Assembly: GCA_020438845.1 (NCBI GenBank)
Contig: JAGQTV010000046.1
Location: 62,001 to 126,000 of the forward strand
Length of the DNA: 64,000 nt
Source: Mycobacterium sp.
GTDB taxonomy: Bacteria; Actinomycetota; Actinomycetes; Mycobacteriales; Mycobacteriaceae
Direction: 5' to 3'
Positions 19,066 through 28,218 of the stretch are shown here, piece after piece; within the stretch, counting starts at the first letter, position 1, and each line of letters begins with the position of its first letter. A program made the position numbers and the translations under genes. The notes beneath the pieces were generated by a model. It saw only the letters and a list, made by a program, of their open reading frames with translations, made no database searches and was not told where the DNA came from.

Positions 19066-20415
19066 CTACTCGGTGCCGTCGGCGGACGGAAGCAGCGGAA
19101 TCTCACCGGCGGCCACGGCATCGACCGCCTGCGGGTCCAGCTCGAAGAGCTCACGCAGCGCCTCGGCGTAGCTGTCGCCGCCCGGCGAACCGGCCAGCTG
19201 CTTGACTCGCACGGTGGGGGCGTGCAGGAGCTTGTCGACCACGCGGCGCACGGTGCAGGCGACCTCGGCCCGATGCTCGGGGTCCAGGCCCGGCACCCGG
19301 TTGGTCAGGCGCAGCAACTCCGCCTCGACCACGTCGGCGGCCCGCTGGCGCAGCGCTGTCACCGTCGGCGTCACCTCGGCCATGCGTTGCCGGGCCAGGT
19401 AGTCGGCCACTTCTGCAGCGACGATCCGGCGGGCGGCGTCGGCGTCGGCGGCCGCAGCCCGGGCCGCGGGCTCACGCTGCACGCGGTCCATGTCGACCAC
19501 CGAGACACCGGGCAGGCCGGCCACGGCCGGGTCGATGTCGCGGGGCATGCCGAGGTCGCACAACACCAGCGGCTCGGTCAATTCGTCGCGCTGCGTGGCG
19601 GCTAGGGCGTGGTGCACGTCGGCCAGGGAAACCACCGGACGCACGGCGCCGGTACAACTGATCACGACGTCGGCGGCGGCCAGCGCGACCGGAAGTTCAT
19701 CGAGGGTCATGGCCTGCGCGGTGACGCCCTGCTCGGAGATGTTCTGTGCCAGCCGCTGCGCACGCGGCAGCGACCGATTGACCACGTTCACGTGGCGTAC
19801 GCCGGCCCGGACCAGATGGGCCGCCGACAACCCGCCCATCGAACCCGCGCCGATCACCGTGGCGGAGCGGCCACTCAGCGCCTGCAACCGGTCCGCGGCG
19901 ATGTCGAGCGCCACCGAGACCACGCTGGCCCCGGCTGCGTCAATGGAAGTCTCGGCATGCACCCGCTTGCCCACCGAGAGCGCCCGCTGGGCCAAGTCGT
20001 GAAGAATCCGCCCGACGGTTCGGTTGGACTCGGCGGTGCCATAGGCGCGCCGGACCTGGCCGAGCACCTGCTGCTCGCCGACGACAGCGCTGTCCAAACC
20101 GCTGGCCACCGCGAACAGATGCTCGACGGCGGCCTCGCTGTACCGCACGTAGGCGTGCTTGGTCAGATCGCCCATCGAGAGCCCGGAGTGGTCGGCGAGC
20201 ACCTGACCGATCGCGGACAGGCCGCCGTGGAACGCGTCGACCACGGCGTAGACCTCGACCCGGTTACACGTCGAGAGCATCATGGCCTCAGTCACCAGCG
20301 GTGACTGCAGCACCTGCTGGACCAACTTGATCTGATCGGCTTCGTCTATGGAAAGCTGCTCGAGCACGGAAACCGGAGCGCTGCGGTGAGACACCCCAAA
20401 GAGCAGGACGCTCAC
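19066..20415 (-). CDS. hemA: Glutamyl-tRNA reductase
   Basis: This 449-aa enzyme reduces glutamyl-tRNA(Glu) with NADPH to glutamate-1-semialdehyde, the first committed step of haem synthesis. The catalytic cysteine is C50 in [11 protein letters not shown]. The NADPH-binding domain has [12 protein letters not shown], and the C-terminal dimerisation helices follow. It is the first gene of the hemA-hemC-hemD-hemB block. The 118-bp gap upstream, before the glutaredoxin-like gene, contains an inverted repeat listed separately. Confidence 0.97.
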   Translation of the reverse strand: MSVLLFGVSHRSAPVSVLEQLSIDEADQIKLVQQVLQSPLVTEAMMLSTCNRVEVYAVVDAFHGGLSAIGQVLADHSGLSMGDLTKHAYVRYSEAAVEHLFAVASGLDSAVVGEQQVLGQVRRAYGTAESNRTVGRILHDLAQRALSVGKRVHAETSIDAAGASVVSVALDIAADRLQALSGRSATVIGAGSMGGLSAAHLVRAGVRHVNVVNRSLPRAQRLAQNISEQGVTAQAMTLDELPVALAAADVVISCTGAVRPVVSLADVHHALAATQRDELTEPLVLCDLGMPRDIDPAVAGLPGVSVVDMDRVQREPAARAAAADADAARRIVAAEVADYLARQRMAEVTPTVTALRQRAADVVEAELLRLTNRVPGLDPEHRAEVACTVRRVVDKLLHAPTVRVKQLAGSPGGDSYAEALRELFELDPQAVDAVAAGEIPLLPSADGTE

Positions 20416-20479
20416 GACACGATCACCTGGCCTGCTCCCTCGTCACGAACGCTGCCCGCGTGAAAACCCAAGACGAAAA

Positions 20480-20497
20480 CTTACCCGCAACGGTAAG
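20480..20497. promoter_or_regulatory. Inverted repeat upstream of hemA
   Basis: CTTACC and GGTAAG form a perfect 6-bp inverted repeat separated by six bases, about 65 bp upstream of the hemA ATG. It could be an operator or a small mRNA hairpin. No known regulator motif was recognised. Confidence 0.35.
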
Positions 20498-20533
20498 GGC
20501 TGCGCAGCGTGCTGGACAAATTGCTCCGCAGGT

Positions 20534-20794
20534 TCACCGGTTCGTGATGTCGGCCCGCAGCCTCGGCTCGTCGACGTCCCAATAGCTGTGCTCACGGCCG
20601 TCAAGCAGTACCACCGGCAGCCGGTCACCGTATTCGGCGCGCAACGCCGCGTTGCCGGCGGTTGCAGCGGCGTCGACATCGGTGGCCGAGAGGTCGAACC
20701 CGAGCTCGGCCGAGAGATCCGCCAACCGGTCGTAAACCCGTCGGCAGATACCGCAGCCGTCCCGAGTGAGTAGTTCCACATGTGCTCGGCTCAT
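20534..20794 (-). CDS. Glutaredoxin-like thioredoxin-fold protein (Rv0508-like)
   Basis: This 86-aa thioredoxin-fold protein has a CGIC redox motif in [15 protein letters not shown] (about residues 14-17). A cis-Pro strand ([19 protein letters not shown]) closes the fold, as in the DUF836/glutaredoxin-2-like group. The M. tuberculosis gene before hemA (Rv0508) matches in position and sequence. It probably performs thiol-disulfide exchange in the cytosol. It is divergent from serB1 with only 37 bp between the two starts. Confidence 0.88.
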   Translation of the reverse strand: MSRAHVELLTRDGCGICRRVYDRLADLSAELGFDLSATDVDAAATAGNAALRAEYGDRLPVVLLDGREHSYWDVDEPRLRADITNR

Positions 20795-20831
20795 AAGGAC
20801 CCAGTCTGGCATCCACCGATACCCTGGATGC

Positions 20832-21695
20832 ATGGCTACTCGGGATGAGGCGCAGAACCTCGCCGGCAACGCCAGCGCTGAGCGTGCCCTACAAGATCTC
20901 CCGGCGGAACCGGCTCCGCCGCGGGACCGTGACTTGACCGCCGCAGCGTTCTTCGACGTCGACAACACGCTGGTGCAGGGCTCGTCACTGGTGCACTTCG
21001 GCCGTGGCCTGGCTGCCCGCAAGTACTTCCAGTACAGCGAGGTGTGGAAGTTCCTCTACGCCCAGGCCAAGTTCCAGTTGACCGGCAAGGAGAACAGCGA
21101 CGACGTGGCGGCCGGCCGTCGCAAGGCGCTGGCATTCATCGAGGGCCGGACCACCGAAGAGTTCACCGCGCTGGGCGAGGAGATCTACGACGAGATCATC
21201 GCCGACAAGATCTGGCCCGGCACCCGGGCATTGGCCCAAGCGCATCTCGACGCCGGCCAGCAGGTGTGGCTGGTCACCGCCACGCCCTACGAACTGGCCG
21301 AGATCATCGCCAAGCGACTGGGGTTCACCGGGGCCCTGGGCACGGTCGCGGAGTCGGTCGACGGAGTGTTCACCGGCCGACTGGTGGGCGACATCCTGCA
21401 CGGCCTGGGCAAAGCCCACGCGGTGCGCGCGCTGGCCGTCCGGGAAGGGCTGAACCTCAAACGCTGCACGGCCTACTCCGACAGCATCAACGACGTCCCG
21501 ATGCTGTCGCTGGTCGGTACCGCTGTGGCGGTCAACCCCGATGGCGCATTACGTGACGTAGCCCGCGAAAAGGGCTGGGAAATCAAGGACTTCCGCACCG
21601 CCCGCAAGGCCGCCAAGATCGGGGTTCCCTCAGCCCTGGCTATCGGGGCGGTCGGCGGCGCGGTGGCCGCGGTGGCGTCGCGCCGTAACGACTAG
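20832..21695 (+). CDS. serB1: HAD-superfamily phosphatase, SerB1-like
   Basis: This 287-aa HAD phosphatase is annotated as phosphoserine phosphatase in mycobacteria. The nucleophile motif is [11 protein letters not shown] (D42 with D44), motif II is VTATPYE, and the Mg-binding motif is [12 protein letters not shown] hydrophobic Ala/Gly-rich C-terminus ([20 protein letters not shown]) looks like a membrane anchor. A real phosphoserine substrate is not proven for this subfamily. An ATG four bases upstream is out of frame, so 20832 is the start. Confidence 0.85.
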   Translation: MATRDEAQNLAGNASAERALQDLPAEPAPPRDRDLTAAAFFDVDNTLVQGSSLVHFGRGLAARKYFQYSEVWKFLYAQAKFQLTGKENSDDVAAGRRKALAFIEGRTTEEFTALGEEIYDEIIADKIWPGTRALAQAHLDAGQQVWLVTATPYELAEIIAKRLGFTGALGTVAESVDGVFTGRLVGDILHGLGKAHAVRALAVREGLNLKRCTAYSDSINDVPMLSLVGTAVAVNPDGALRDVAREKGWEIKDFRTARKAAKIGVPSALAIGAVGGAVAAVASRRND

Positions 21696-21764
21696 GACTG
21701 CCCGGTCGCCGAGCGTGGGGGTTTTGGAGGCAACAGGCGCTACGGGTGTGCACAGGGCCCACGC

Positions 21765-22547
21765 TCACTGCAGATCTCGGATGACGATCTGCAGCGGCTC
21801 GGGCGATGTTGCGATATCGCCGAGGTAGGCATGGGAAAGGTCCAGCACGAGGAACAGGTTGGCCGCCACCAGAACACCGACGGTGAGCACCACCACGTAG
21901 TGCATACGCGGACTCTCGACACCGAAGGCGATCGCCGAACCGAGCACCAGCCCGCTGGTGAGGAAAATCACCGCCCACAGCGGCCAAGTCGGTCCGGTGT
22001 TGACATCGGCCTGGATCAGTCGCTCGGCCCGACCCTGGCTCATCTTCTCCAGGTTGGCCACCGAGGTGTTGAGAAATGTCTTCTGGACGTCGTTTCGCGG
22101 CGCGATGTCTTGCATGGTCCGGTAAAGGCGCTGTAGGGCCTCGCCGGCTTCCGGTGCGGACCCCCCGCGAGCGGCAATCGGCCACTCGGCGACAGCGGCA
22201 CGCTCGTAGTCCAGCAGGTCCTTCCTGACCCGATCGGCATCGGCGGGGTCGAAAACTGTGCGATCCCGGGCCAGTTGCAGCCCCGCCACCCCCTCAGCGC
22301 GTGCCGATGCGTCAGCGGCGTTGATCTGGCCCCACATTGAGGAGACGACAAAGCCGATGAAGAACGCGTACACGAAGCCGATCACGCCATACCCGAACCG
22401 CAGGGCGTCGTTATGGTCGGCGGTTTTGAGCCCGGGGAAGGCCCTGCGCAGGACCGCACCTAGGAGAACGGCTCCGCCTGCAATCAGAACGATGAAACAG
22501 GCCAACAGCAGCCACGGGGGAACATTGAGGATCAGCCTGGTGCCCAT
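21765..22547 (-). CDS. DUF4239-type membrane protein
   Basis: This 260-aa integral membrane protein has helices near residues 12-32, 47-67, 185-205 and 215-235. A long soluble helical middle (about 70-180) contains DYERAAVAEWP. This pattern matches the DUF4239 (bestrophin-like) family of unknown function. The first transmembrane region FGYGVIGFVYAFFIGFVVSSMWG is typical. The gene converges on serB1 and is followed upstream by a 450-bp gap. Confidence 0.75.
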   Translation of the reverse strand: MGTRLILNVPPWLLLACFIVLIAGGAVLLGAVLRRAFPGLKTADHNDALRFGYGVIGFVYAFFIGFVVSSMWGQINAADASARAEGVAGLQLARDRTVFDPADADRVRKDLLDYERAAVAEWPIAARGGSAPEAGEALQRLYRTMQDIAPRNDVQKTFLNTSVANLEKMSQGRAERLIQADVNTGPTWPLWAVIFLTSGLVLGSAIAFGVESPRMHYVVVLTVGVLVAANLFLVLDLSHAYLGDIATSPEPLQIVIRDLQ

Positions 22548-22998
22548 AACCGCATCCGATCAACAATCGGTTTCGGAAGCCGGAAACCAGTGACAACGGA
22601 TCGGCACGGGGGCTCCCTTCCCGCTGATTCGCAGTTGCCTACCAGGGGATGGTAGCCCGCCCCCAGCGGCTCGGCGCTACCGCGACGAGCTACCCGTCAA
22701 GCTGTACCCGGGGGTGTCATCGCTGCCCTCGAGGTCCGTGGGGGTCCGGTTTGCGGGGACCGAATTCCGTTCGTTTGCAACCGAAGTGCTGTTCGCCAAA
22801 AATCGATGGGCGATGTGCGCCTGGGTCGGATCGTCCTTGTGCTGCTCAATGCGTGCCATAAGGGGTCGTGCTGATTCCGACGTCCGGGTTTGAAGCCTCC
22901 CCAGGCAACCGAGCAGGCTGGCGCGTTGTGGACACCTGAGAACCCATGGGCGTCCATAGGGCCCACGTTCGCGATCCCGGTCAGGATAGGCTCGCCCC
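22548..22998. other. Intergenic region without a confident gene
   Basis: No tRNA, recognisable ncRNA or insertion element is visible in these 451 bases. A 60-codon minus-strand frame (22677-22859, starting MARIEQHKDD) has plausible composition but no ribosome-binding site and no recognised relative, so it is not called. The segment lies between the DUF4239 gene and the HadA-like gene, which point apart, so it should hold promoters for both. Confidence 0.6.
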
Positions 22999-23514
22999 GT
23001 GTCCTCCCCCAGGTCTCTCGCCGACGACATCATCGGAACTCACTACCGGTACCCCGATTACTACCTGGTCGGGCGAGAGAAGATTCGCGAATACGCCAAG
23101 GCGATCCAATCCGACGATCCTCTGCACTACAACGAGGAGGCGGCGAAGGCCGCTGGTTATCCTGACGTCGTAGCCCCGCTGACCTTCATTGCGATCCCGG
23201 GCCGGCAGGTGCAGCTGGACATCTTCCGCAATTTCGACGTCGGCATCAACTTGGCGCGGGTGATCCATCGCGACCAGAAGATCACCTACCACCGGGCCAT
23301 CTGTGCCGGTGACAAGCTGTATTTCGACTCGTGGCTGGACTCGGTGATCGAGTCACACGGCACCGTGATCAGCGAACTGCGCAGCGAGGTCACCGATGAC
23401 GAGGGCAAGCCGGTGATGACGACGGTCGTGACGATGATCGGCGAGGCGGGCGGCTCTGAAGAGACCAACGCCCAAGTCGCCGCGATCGCAGCCGCGGCCC
23501 TCGGCCGCGGCTAG
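22999..23514 (+). CDS. HadA-like (3R)-hydroxyacyl-ACP dehydratase subunit (Rv0504c-like)
   Basis: This 171-aa single hot-dog-fold protein has the MaoC-dehydratase N-terminal-type sequence: [26 protein letters not shown], then [15 protein letters not shown] and a [16 protein letters not shown] strand. It resembles M. tuberculosis Rv0504c, a paralogue of HadA of the FAS-II mycolate system. HadA-type subunits lack the catalytic His and pair with HadB. No hadB is present here. The GTG start follows an AGGATAGG ribosome-binding site. The stop codon lies inside a tandem repeat. Confidence 0.85.
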   Translation: MSSPRSLADDIIGTHYRYPDYYLVGREKIREYAKAIQSDDPLHYNEEAAKAAGYPDVVAPLTFIAIPGRQVQLDIFRNFDVGINLARVIHRDQKITYHRAICAGDKLYFDSWLDSVIESHGTVISELRSEVTDDEGKPVMTTVVTMIGEAGGSEETNAQVAAIAAAALGRG

Positions 23515-23588
23515 TCGGCACCTTCGCGGCCCTCGGCTAGTCGGCACCTTCGCGGCCCTCGGCTAGTCGGCACCTTCGCGGCCCTCGG
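23511..23588. repeat. Three perfect 26-bp tandem repeats
   Basis: The unit CTAGTCGGCACCTTCGCGG plus CCCTCGG occurs three times without mismatch, starting at 23511, 23537 and 23563. The first copy contains the TAG stop of the HadA-like gene. The repeat ends 20 bp before the stop of the convergent acyltransferase gene. It resembles a minisatellite (VNTR). Confidence 0.95.
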
Positions 23589-23607
23589 CCGGGGCTAGTG
23601 GGCCAAA

Positions 23608-24726
23608 TCAGCCCAGGAAAGCGTTGCCGCGCTGGCTGAGCAACTGAAACAGCGTCTGCTGAATCGTCTCCCGCACCTGGTCGGTGAGTTCGAAGGTGAC
23701 CATCGGGTCGTCGGCGGCACCCTCGTCGAAGTGGGCGGTGTCGATCGGAGCGCCGAAGGCGATGTGCCACTTCGACGGAAGCGGCACCAATCCGAGCGGG
23801 CCTGCCAGGGGGAACAACGGGGTGATCGGGAAGTAGGGCACGCCCAGGACCCGAGCCAGCAGCTTGACGTCGGCCATCATCGGATAGATCTCTTCGGAGC
23901 CGACGATCGAGCACGGGATGATCGGCGCCTTGTTGCGCAACGCGGCGGCCACAAACCCCCCACGGCCGAATCGCTGCAGTTTGTAGCGGTCCCGGAAGTG
24001 TTTGCCCAGCCCCTTGTAGCCCTCGGGAAAAACTGCGGCCAGTTCTCCCCCGGCCAATAGCCGGTTTGCGTCTGTATTGCAGGCCATGGTGTGCCCCGCC
24101 TTGCGGGCGATCGGCCCCAGCACGGGCATGTCGAAGGCCAAGTCCGCGACAAGCAGTCGCACGTCGCGCCTGCGCGGATGATGGTCGTGCACAGCAACGG
24201 ACAGCATCGGGCCGTCGAACGGCAGGGTGCCGGCGTGGTTGGCGACAATCAGTCCAGACCCGGTGTCCGGGAGGTTTTCGATGCCGCTGACCTCCACGCG
24301 GAACCACTTGTCGTAGAAGAAACGGAGAACCGGTAGAACGACGGCGTCGTTGTACTCCGGGTCGAATCCGAATTCGTCGACACGGTAATCCCCAGAAAGC
24401 CGCTTGCGGACAAAATCTGCGAGGCCGGCGATTCGCTGAGCAAGGTCGCCCGCAGCCGACTGGCCAAGGCCGCGGTCGAACTCGTGGATGACGGCCTCGA
24501 CGGCCTCATTGTCAGCCTGATAGGCCGTCCTGCTCGCCCTCCCAGTGGGCTTACCCGACACCTTCGGTGCGGCCGCGCCAGTCGACCGCGGCGCCGAGGG
24601 GTGCTGGCGCGGCGTAGTCGCTCGTTGTGCGGCCCGCGCCGAATTACCATGCAGGGGAATGATTTTGGCCTGAGAATTGGCCGAGGAGTCGCCTCCTGAA
24701 TTAGTTCCGGAGTCGCGCGCCATCAT
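23608..24726 (-). CDS. Lysophospholipid acyltransferase-family protein (Rv0502-like)
   Basis: This 372-aa acyltransferase of the PlsC-like group has the HxxxxD catalytic motif in VANHAGTLPFDGPML and the FPEGYKGLGK phosphate-binding motif. A disordered, Ala/Ser/Thr-rich N-terminal region of about 70 residues precedes the domain. It probably acylates a glycerolipid or glycolipid at the inner membrane. It is in line with the galE-like gene, 16 bases after it. In M. tuberculosis cmaA2 lies between this gene and the HadA-like gene, but here only the tandem repeat does. Confidence 0.85.
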   Translation of the reverse strand: MMARDSGTNSGGDSSANSQAKIIPLHGNSARAAQRATTPRQHPSAPRSTGAAAPKVSGKPTGRASRTAYQADNEAVEAVIHEFDRGLGQSAAGDLAQRIAGLADFVRKRLSGDYRVDEFGFDPEYNDAVVLPVLRFFYDKWFRVEVSGIENLPDTGSGLIVANHAGTLPFDGPMLSVAVHDHHPRRRDVRLLVADLAFDMPVLGPIARKAGHTMACNTDANRLLAGGELAAVFPEGYKGLGKHFRDRYKLQRFGRGGFVAAALRNKAPIIPCSIVGSEEIYPMMADVKLLARVLGVPYFPITPLFPLAGPLGLVPLPSKWHIAFGAPIDTAHFDEGAADDPMVTFELTDQVRETIQQTLFQLLSQRGNAFLG

Positions 24727-24742
24727 CTCCCCCTTTCTACTC

Positions 24743-25822
24743 TCAACGTCCCCACCGTCGCGTCACTGCGACGGCCCGATTTTCTAAAGAGACTACCCAT
24801 TTCGGATCGATGATCGGAGTCAGCCCCCGACCGCGGACGAAGTCATCAAAAGCCTCGATCGTCGTCCACTTGGGCTCGAACCCGAGTTCGGTCCGCATCC
24901 GTGTGGTGTCCATTACCCGGCCGTAGCTGAGGTAGTCCACCTGGTCGCGGTTCAACTCGACGTTGGTCGTCGCCCGGCGCAGCGATTCAGCGGCCCGCAC
25001 CCCCAGAGCCGACACCGGAAGCGGGAGCCGACCGGCCCGTCGGATGGCCTGGGACATCATCACGATGCCGTCGGCGCCGACGTTGAACGTACCTGCGCGG
25101 CCGGCCAACGTGGCCCGCTCGAGCGCCCCGAGGGCGTCCTGCTCGTGCAGGAGTTGCAGTCGGGCATCTCGACCGAAGACCGTCGGCACAACCGGTCCGG
25201 ACAGATATCGCGCCAGGCGGGTTTCCATCCCGGGCCCGATGATGTTGGCCAGCCGCAGGATCGTGACCTTGATGTCGGGCCGCCGACGACCTAGGCCCCG
25301 GGCGTAACCCTCGATGTCGATGCTGTCACGGGCGAAGCCCTCATCGGGTGGACGCCGGCTGCTGCTGTCCTCGGTAAACACCACCGGATCATGCGGGTGC
25401 GAACCGTAGACCTCGGAGGTGGACTTCAGCACCACCCGGCGCACCGTCGATGCCTTCTGACATGCGGAGAACAGTTGCATGGCACCCATGACGTTGAGCT
25501 CTTTGAGCGTCGCCCGGCCACCTGACCGCGGAGCGTATGAGGCCGCTGCGGCGTGTACCACTGTGTCCACGTCGCTGTTGCGGATCACTTTGGCGATGAA
25601 CGGGTTCCGGATGTCGGCGCGAACAAACTCCGCACGGCCCATGCGGCGCTGGAGATCCTTACTCGGCGAGATCGCATCGACCGCTATCACTTTGTCGATC
25701 AACGGATTCTGCGCCAACCGAGCTGTGAGATAGCCGCCCAGAAACCGACATGCGCCCGTGACCAGCACAACCTTCGGGTGCTGCGGCACTTCGGAGCCTT
25801 GGCCGCCAGAGTCCATATTCAT
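24743..25822 (-). CDS. NAD-dependent epimerase/dehydratase family protein (Rv0501-like)
   Basis: This 359-aa extended SDR enzyme has a Rossmann opening VVLVTGACRFLGGYL, where the usual GxxGxxG is GACRFLG. An ADIRNP strand and a serine-rich STSEVYG segment take the place of the catalytic region, but no clear YxxxK is present. M. tuberculosis Rv0501 is annotated galE2. Loss of the standard Gly and Tyr residues argues against a simple UDP-galactose epimerase. It probably forms an operon with the acyltransferase gene. Confidence 0.8.
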   Translation of the reverse strand: MNMDSGGQGSEVPQHPKVVLVTGACRFLGGYLTARLAQNPLIDKVIAVDAISPSKDLQRRMGRAEFVRADIRNPFIAKVIRNSDVDTVVHAAAASYAPRSGGRATLKELNVMGAMQLFSACQKASTVRRVVLKSTSEVYGSHPHDPVVFTEDSSSRRPPDEGFARDSIDIEGYARGLGRRRPDIKVTILRLANIIGPGMETRLARYLSGPVVPTVFGRDARLQLLHEQDALGALERATLAGRAGTFNVGADGIVMMSQAIRRAGRLPLPVSALGVRAAESLRRATTNVELNRDQVDYLSYGRVMDTTRMRTELGFEPKWTTIEAFDDFVRGRGLTPIIDPKWVVSLENRAVAVTRRWGR

Positions 25823-25885
25823 ACCCTAACCGGCGGTCGCCGAACCGGCATGGCGGCGGCGCACCCGCGGAGAAGCCGCGCGGGC

Positions 25886-25987
25886 TTACTTACCGAGTTT
25901 TCTGCGCTGGACCCTGGTACGACGCAGCAGCTTGCGATGCTTCTTCTTGGACATGCGCTTGCGCCGCTTCTTGATGACTGAACCCAT
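25886..25987 (-). CDS. Small ribosomal protein bS22 (AURKAIP1/COX24 domain)
   Basis: The gene encodes 33 residues, half of them Lys or Arg: [20 protein letters not shown] followed by a basic tail. This matches the mycobacterial 30S protein bS22, the bacterial relative of mitochondrial mS38, and the gene Rv0500B at the same place in M. tuberculosis. It binds near the decoding site of the small subunit. It lies between the galE-like gene and the HTH gene and is easily missed because of its size. Confidence 0.9.
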
Positions 25988-26058
25988 GAGCTCCGCTACC
26001 TAGATCTGCCGTACCTACTGACCCGGCTACCTTACCCAAGCGGACGGGCAGCAAAAAA

Positions 26059-26310
26059 TCAGCCAGCGTCGAAGTAGGACGTCTCGAGCAAATCGTGAAC
26101 GGCTTTGGCGTGAACCCGGAACGAACGACCCACCCGAACCGCAGGCAACTCTCCGTTATGAACCAGGCGGTAAACCGTCATCTTGCTGACCCGCATCAGC
26201 GCCGCCACCTCGGCAACGGTCAGAAATTGCGCCCGGGGTTGGCCGTCAGGCGCTCCCGCATCCCGAGCCGATTTCCCGCCGGCGGAGTCCCGCCCGTTCA
26301 TAGCCGTCAT
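26059..26310 (-). CDS. Excisionase/MerR-type helix-turn-helix protein (Rv0500A-like)
   Basis: This 83-aa DNA-binding protein has an excisionase-family HTH in its C-terminal half: FLTVAEVAALMRVSKMTVYRLV, then GELPAVRVGRSFRV as the wing. The first 25 residues are Gly/Ala/Asp-rich. The gene matches Rv0500A by position, between proC and bS22. It is conserved in actinobacteria away from any phage, so it is probably a chromosomal regulator. A start at the second Met is possible. Confidence 0.85.
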   Translation of the reverse strand: MTAMNGRDSAGGKSARDAGAPDGQPRAQFLTVAEVAALMRVSKMTVYRLVHNGELPAVRVGRSFRVHAKAVHDLLETSYFDAG

Positions 26311-26449
26311 CGCTACCCATTCCGTCAGGCACGGGCCCTTCCAGCGGCTTCCCCACCGCTGGCGCGAACCCGTGCATACACGAGGAGAATAGCGTGGCCA
26401 ATGGGGTTGGTGCGACGGGTGTGTGTTAATCCGTCAGAAAATTTTTGAA

Positions 26450-27322
26450 CTACTTAGCTGTAATTCCTAGCTGCTCAGAACGGGTTTTTGCCGCCTGAAC
26501 GGCCGCATCGACCGCGGCACGCAGCCCACCACGCTCGAGTTCCCGCAGGCCAGCAGCAGTGGTGCCGCCCGGCGAGGTGACGGTCGCACGCAGCTGAGCG
26601 GCAGTGGTGTCTGGGCGGGCCGCCCCGCCCGCGGCGAGCTCGGCGCGGTCGGCCGCCATCCGGTCGGTCAGCATCGTCACCGATCCGGCCATGGTCTGCA
26701 CCGCCAGATCAGTGGCAACCGCCCGGCTCAAACCGGCCGCAACGCCTGCGTCGACGAGAGCCTCGACGAACAGAAAGATGTATGCCGGACCCGAACCCGA
26801 TACTGCCGTGACGGCGTCGAGCTGGGATTCGCTGACGATATGCACCAACCCGACGCTCTCGAACAGTTCGGCGACATCGTTCAGCTGCTCGTCGGTGGCG
26901 AAGCGGCCTTTAGCCAGTGCGCTGACCCCCGCACCGACCAAGGCAGGCGTGTTGGGCATGACCCGAATCACTGGAGATCCGACGGGCAGGCGGGCCTCGA
27001 AGTAAGCAATGGGGACGCCGGCGGCGACGCTGACGAGAACCTGTTCGGCAGCACTTCCTTCGGCCTGGGCGGCAACCGCCGCGATCTCGTTGACGGCCGG
27101 GTCGACATCGCCAGGCTTGACCGCGAGGATCACGACGCCTGCGTGTTCGGCCGCCTCAGCGATGGATGCCACCCGGACTCCGTACGTCTCGTTCAGGAAC
27201 GCGGCTCGCTGGGCCGCTCGCTCGGCCACCACCAACTCCCGAACCGACTTCCCCGCCCGCAACAGACCTGCCAGGAGAGCCTCGCCCATGCTGCCGCCAC
27301 CGATGATCGCGATTCTGACCAT
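26450..27322 (-). CDS. proC: Pyrroline-5-carboxylate reductase
   Basis: This 290-aa enzyme makes proline from pyrroline-5-carboxylate with NAD(P)H in the cytosol. It has the Rossmann motif IAIIGGGSMGEALLAG at the N-terminus, the VKPGDV strand, the RVMPNTPALVGAG signature and the C-terminal VTSPGGTTAAGL motif. The length is usual. A roughly 140-bp gap separates it from the HTH gene downstream. Confidence 0.96.
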   Translation of the reverse strand: MVRIAIIGGGSMGEALLAGLLRAGKSVRELVVAERAAQRAAFLNETYGVRVASIAEAAEHAGVVILAVKPGDVDPAVNEIAAVAAQAEGSAAEQVLVSVAAGVPIAYFEARLPVGSPVIRVMPNTPALVGAGVSALAKGRFATDEQLNDVAELFESVGLVHIVSESQLDAVTAVSGSGPAYIFLFVEALVDAGVAAGLSRAVATDLAVQTMAGSVTMLTDRMAADRAELAAGGAARPDTTAAQLRATVTSPGGTTAAGLRELERGGLRAAVDAAVQAAKTRSEQLGITAK

Positions 27323-27390
27323 CTTTCGACCCTAGCCGGTCGACGACGCGGCGCAGCGCAGCAAGCCGCGAAGGAGCCGGCGATTCGGCG

Positions 27391-28218
27391 CTATCCGGTA
27401 ACTGCCGGCACGAGCGCCAACTGGCGGGTCTGAACGACCACGCGGCCTTCGGCGTCGACGACGGTGTGGTCCGCGTCGAACCAGTCCTGCCTGATCTGGG
27501 TCGTTGTGCAAGCCACCCGCAACCAGCCGTCGGAAGGCAACCCCCGCAGATAGGCGGTGAGCTGCACGGTCGGGGCCCAGCCTCGGCGGCCCACGGCATA
27601 AGTCACGGGCAGCGAGAGGTCGCCGCACATCAATGCGAACAACTCATCGACCCGGCCCGACTTCGGGCGCACCCAGAACCTGAACACCGGTGTGCCGGCC
27701 GAATCCAGCAACGGGTGGATGTCGCAGCCGCGGACCAGGTGGTTGATCTCGGCCCCAGGATCGCCTGCGGTCAGGACCGGCACGCCGACGGGCGGCTCGA
27801 CGCCCATCGGGGCAGTGAGCGGGCTGTCCGCGAGCAGCGGGGGCACCTGGTGCTCGGGTTCACCGATGGTGACGACGCCGTGGACGCACACCCGCCGACC
27901 CTGGACCAATTCGACGTCGACCAGGCCGACCCGTCGTCCGCGCTTGCGAACCACCGTGAATAGCTGAACCAGACCTGGGTCCGGGGCGGAGAGAAAGCTC
28001 ACTGAGACCGCGACGGGCTGCGCGTTAGAGCCGCCCGATGCGCTGGTGGCGTATCCCTCGCGAGCTGCTTTGGCGCACAACGCGACCATCACTCCGCCGT
28101 GGATCTTCGGGCCGATGGTCCAGTGCTCGCTGAGATCACCGACGAAACTGCGCGACTCATCGCCGGGCCGGCCATCGACTGGCCTCAAGGCCATCGCATC
28201 GGAGAAGCGCGGACTCAT
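27391..28218 (-). CDS. Acyl-CoA thioesterase-like protein (Rv0499-like)
   Basis: This 275-aa protein has two tandem hot-dog domains of the TesB-like type. A WTIGPKIHGGVMVALCAKAA helix appears in the first domain and a LFALMCGDLSLPVTYAVGRRG segment in the second. It probably hydrolyses acyl-CoAs. The ATG chosen overlaps the stop of the upstream isomerase gene in an ATGA, which removes 45 upstream codons. Substrate unknown. Confidence 0.8.
   Translation of the reverse strand: MSPRFSDAMALRPVDGRPGDESRSFVGDLSEHWTIGPKIHGGVMVALCAKAAREGYATSASGGSNAQPVAVSVSFLSAPDPGLVQLFTVVRKRGRRVGLVDVELVQGRRVCVHGVVTIGEPEHQVPPLLADSPLTAPMGVEPPVGVPVLTAGDPGAEINHLVRGCDIHPLLDSAGTPVFRFWVRPKSGRVDELFALMCGDLSLPVTYAVGRRGWAPTVQLTAYLRGLPSDGWLRVACTTTQIRQDWFDADHTVVDAEGRVVVQTRQLALVPAVTG

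Noticed and set aside
22677..22859. 60-codon minus-strand frame starting MARIEQHKDD
   Set aside because: No ribosome-binding site, no recognised family and mixed codon use. Left as a note in the intergenic entry.
23511..23588. Attachment site of a mobile element
   Set aside because: Tandem repeats without a tRNA, integrase or a second distant copy.
26059..26310. Prophage or integrative element (excisionase-like gene)
   Set aside because: No integrase, attachment site or phage genes are near, and the gene is in a conserved core order.
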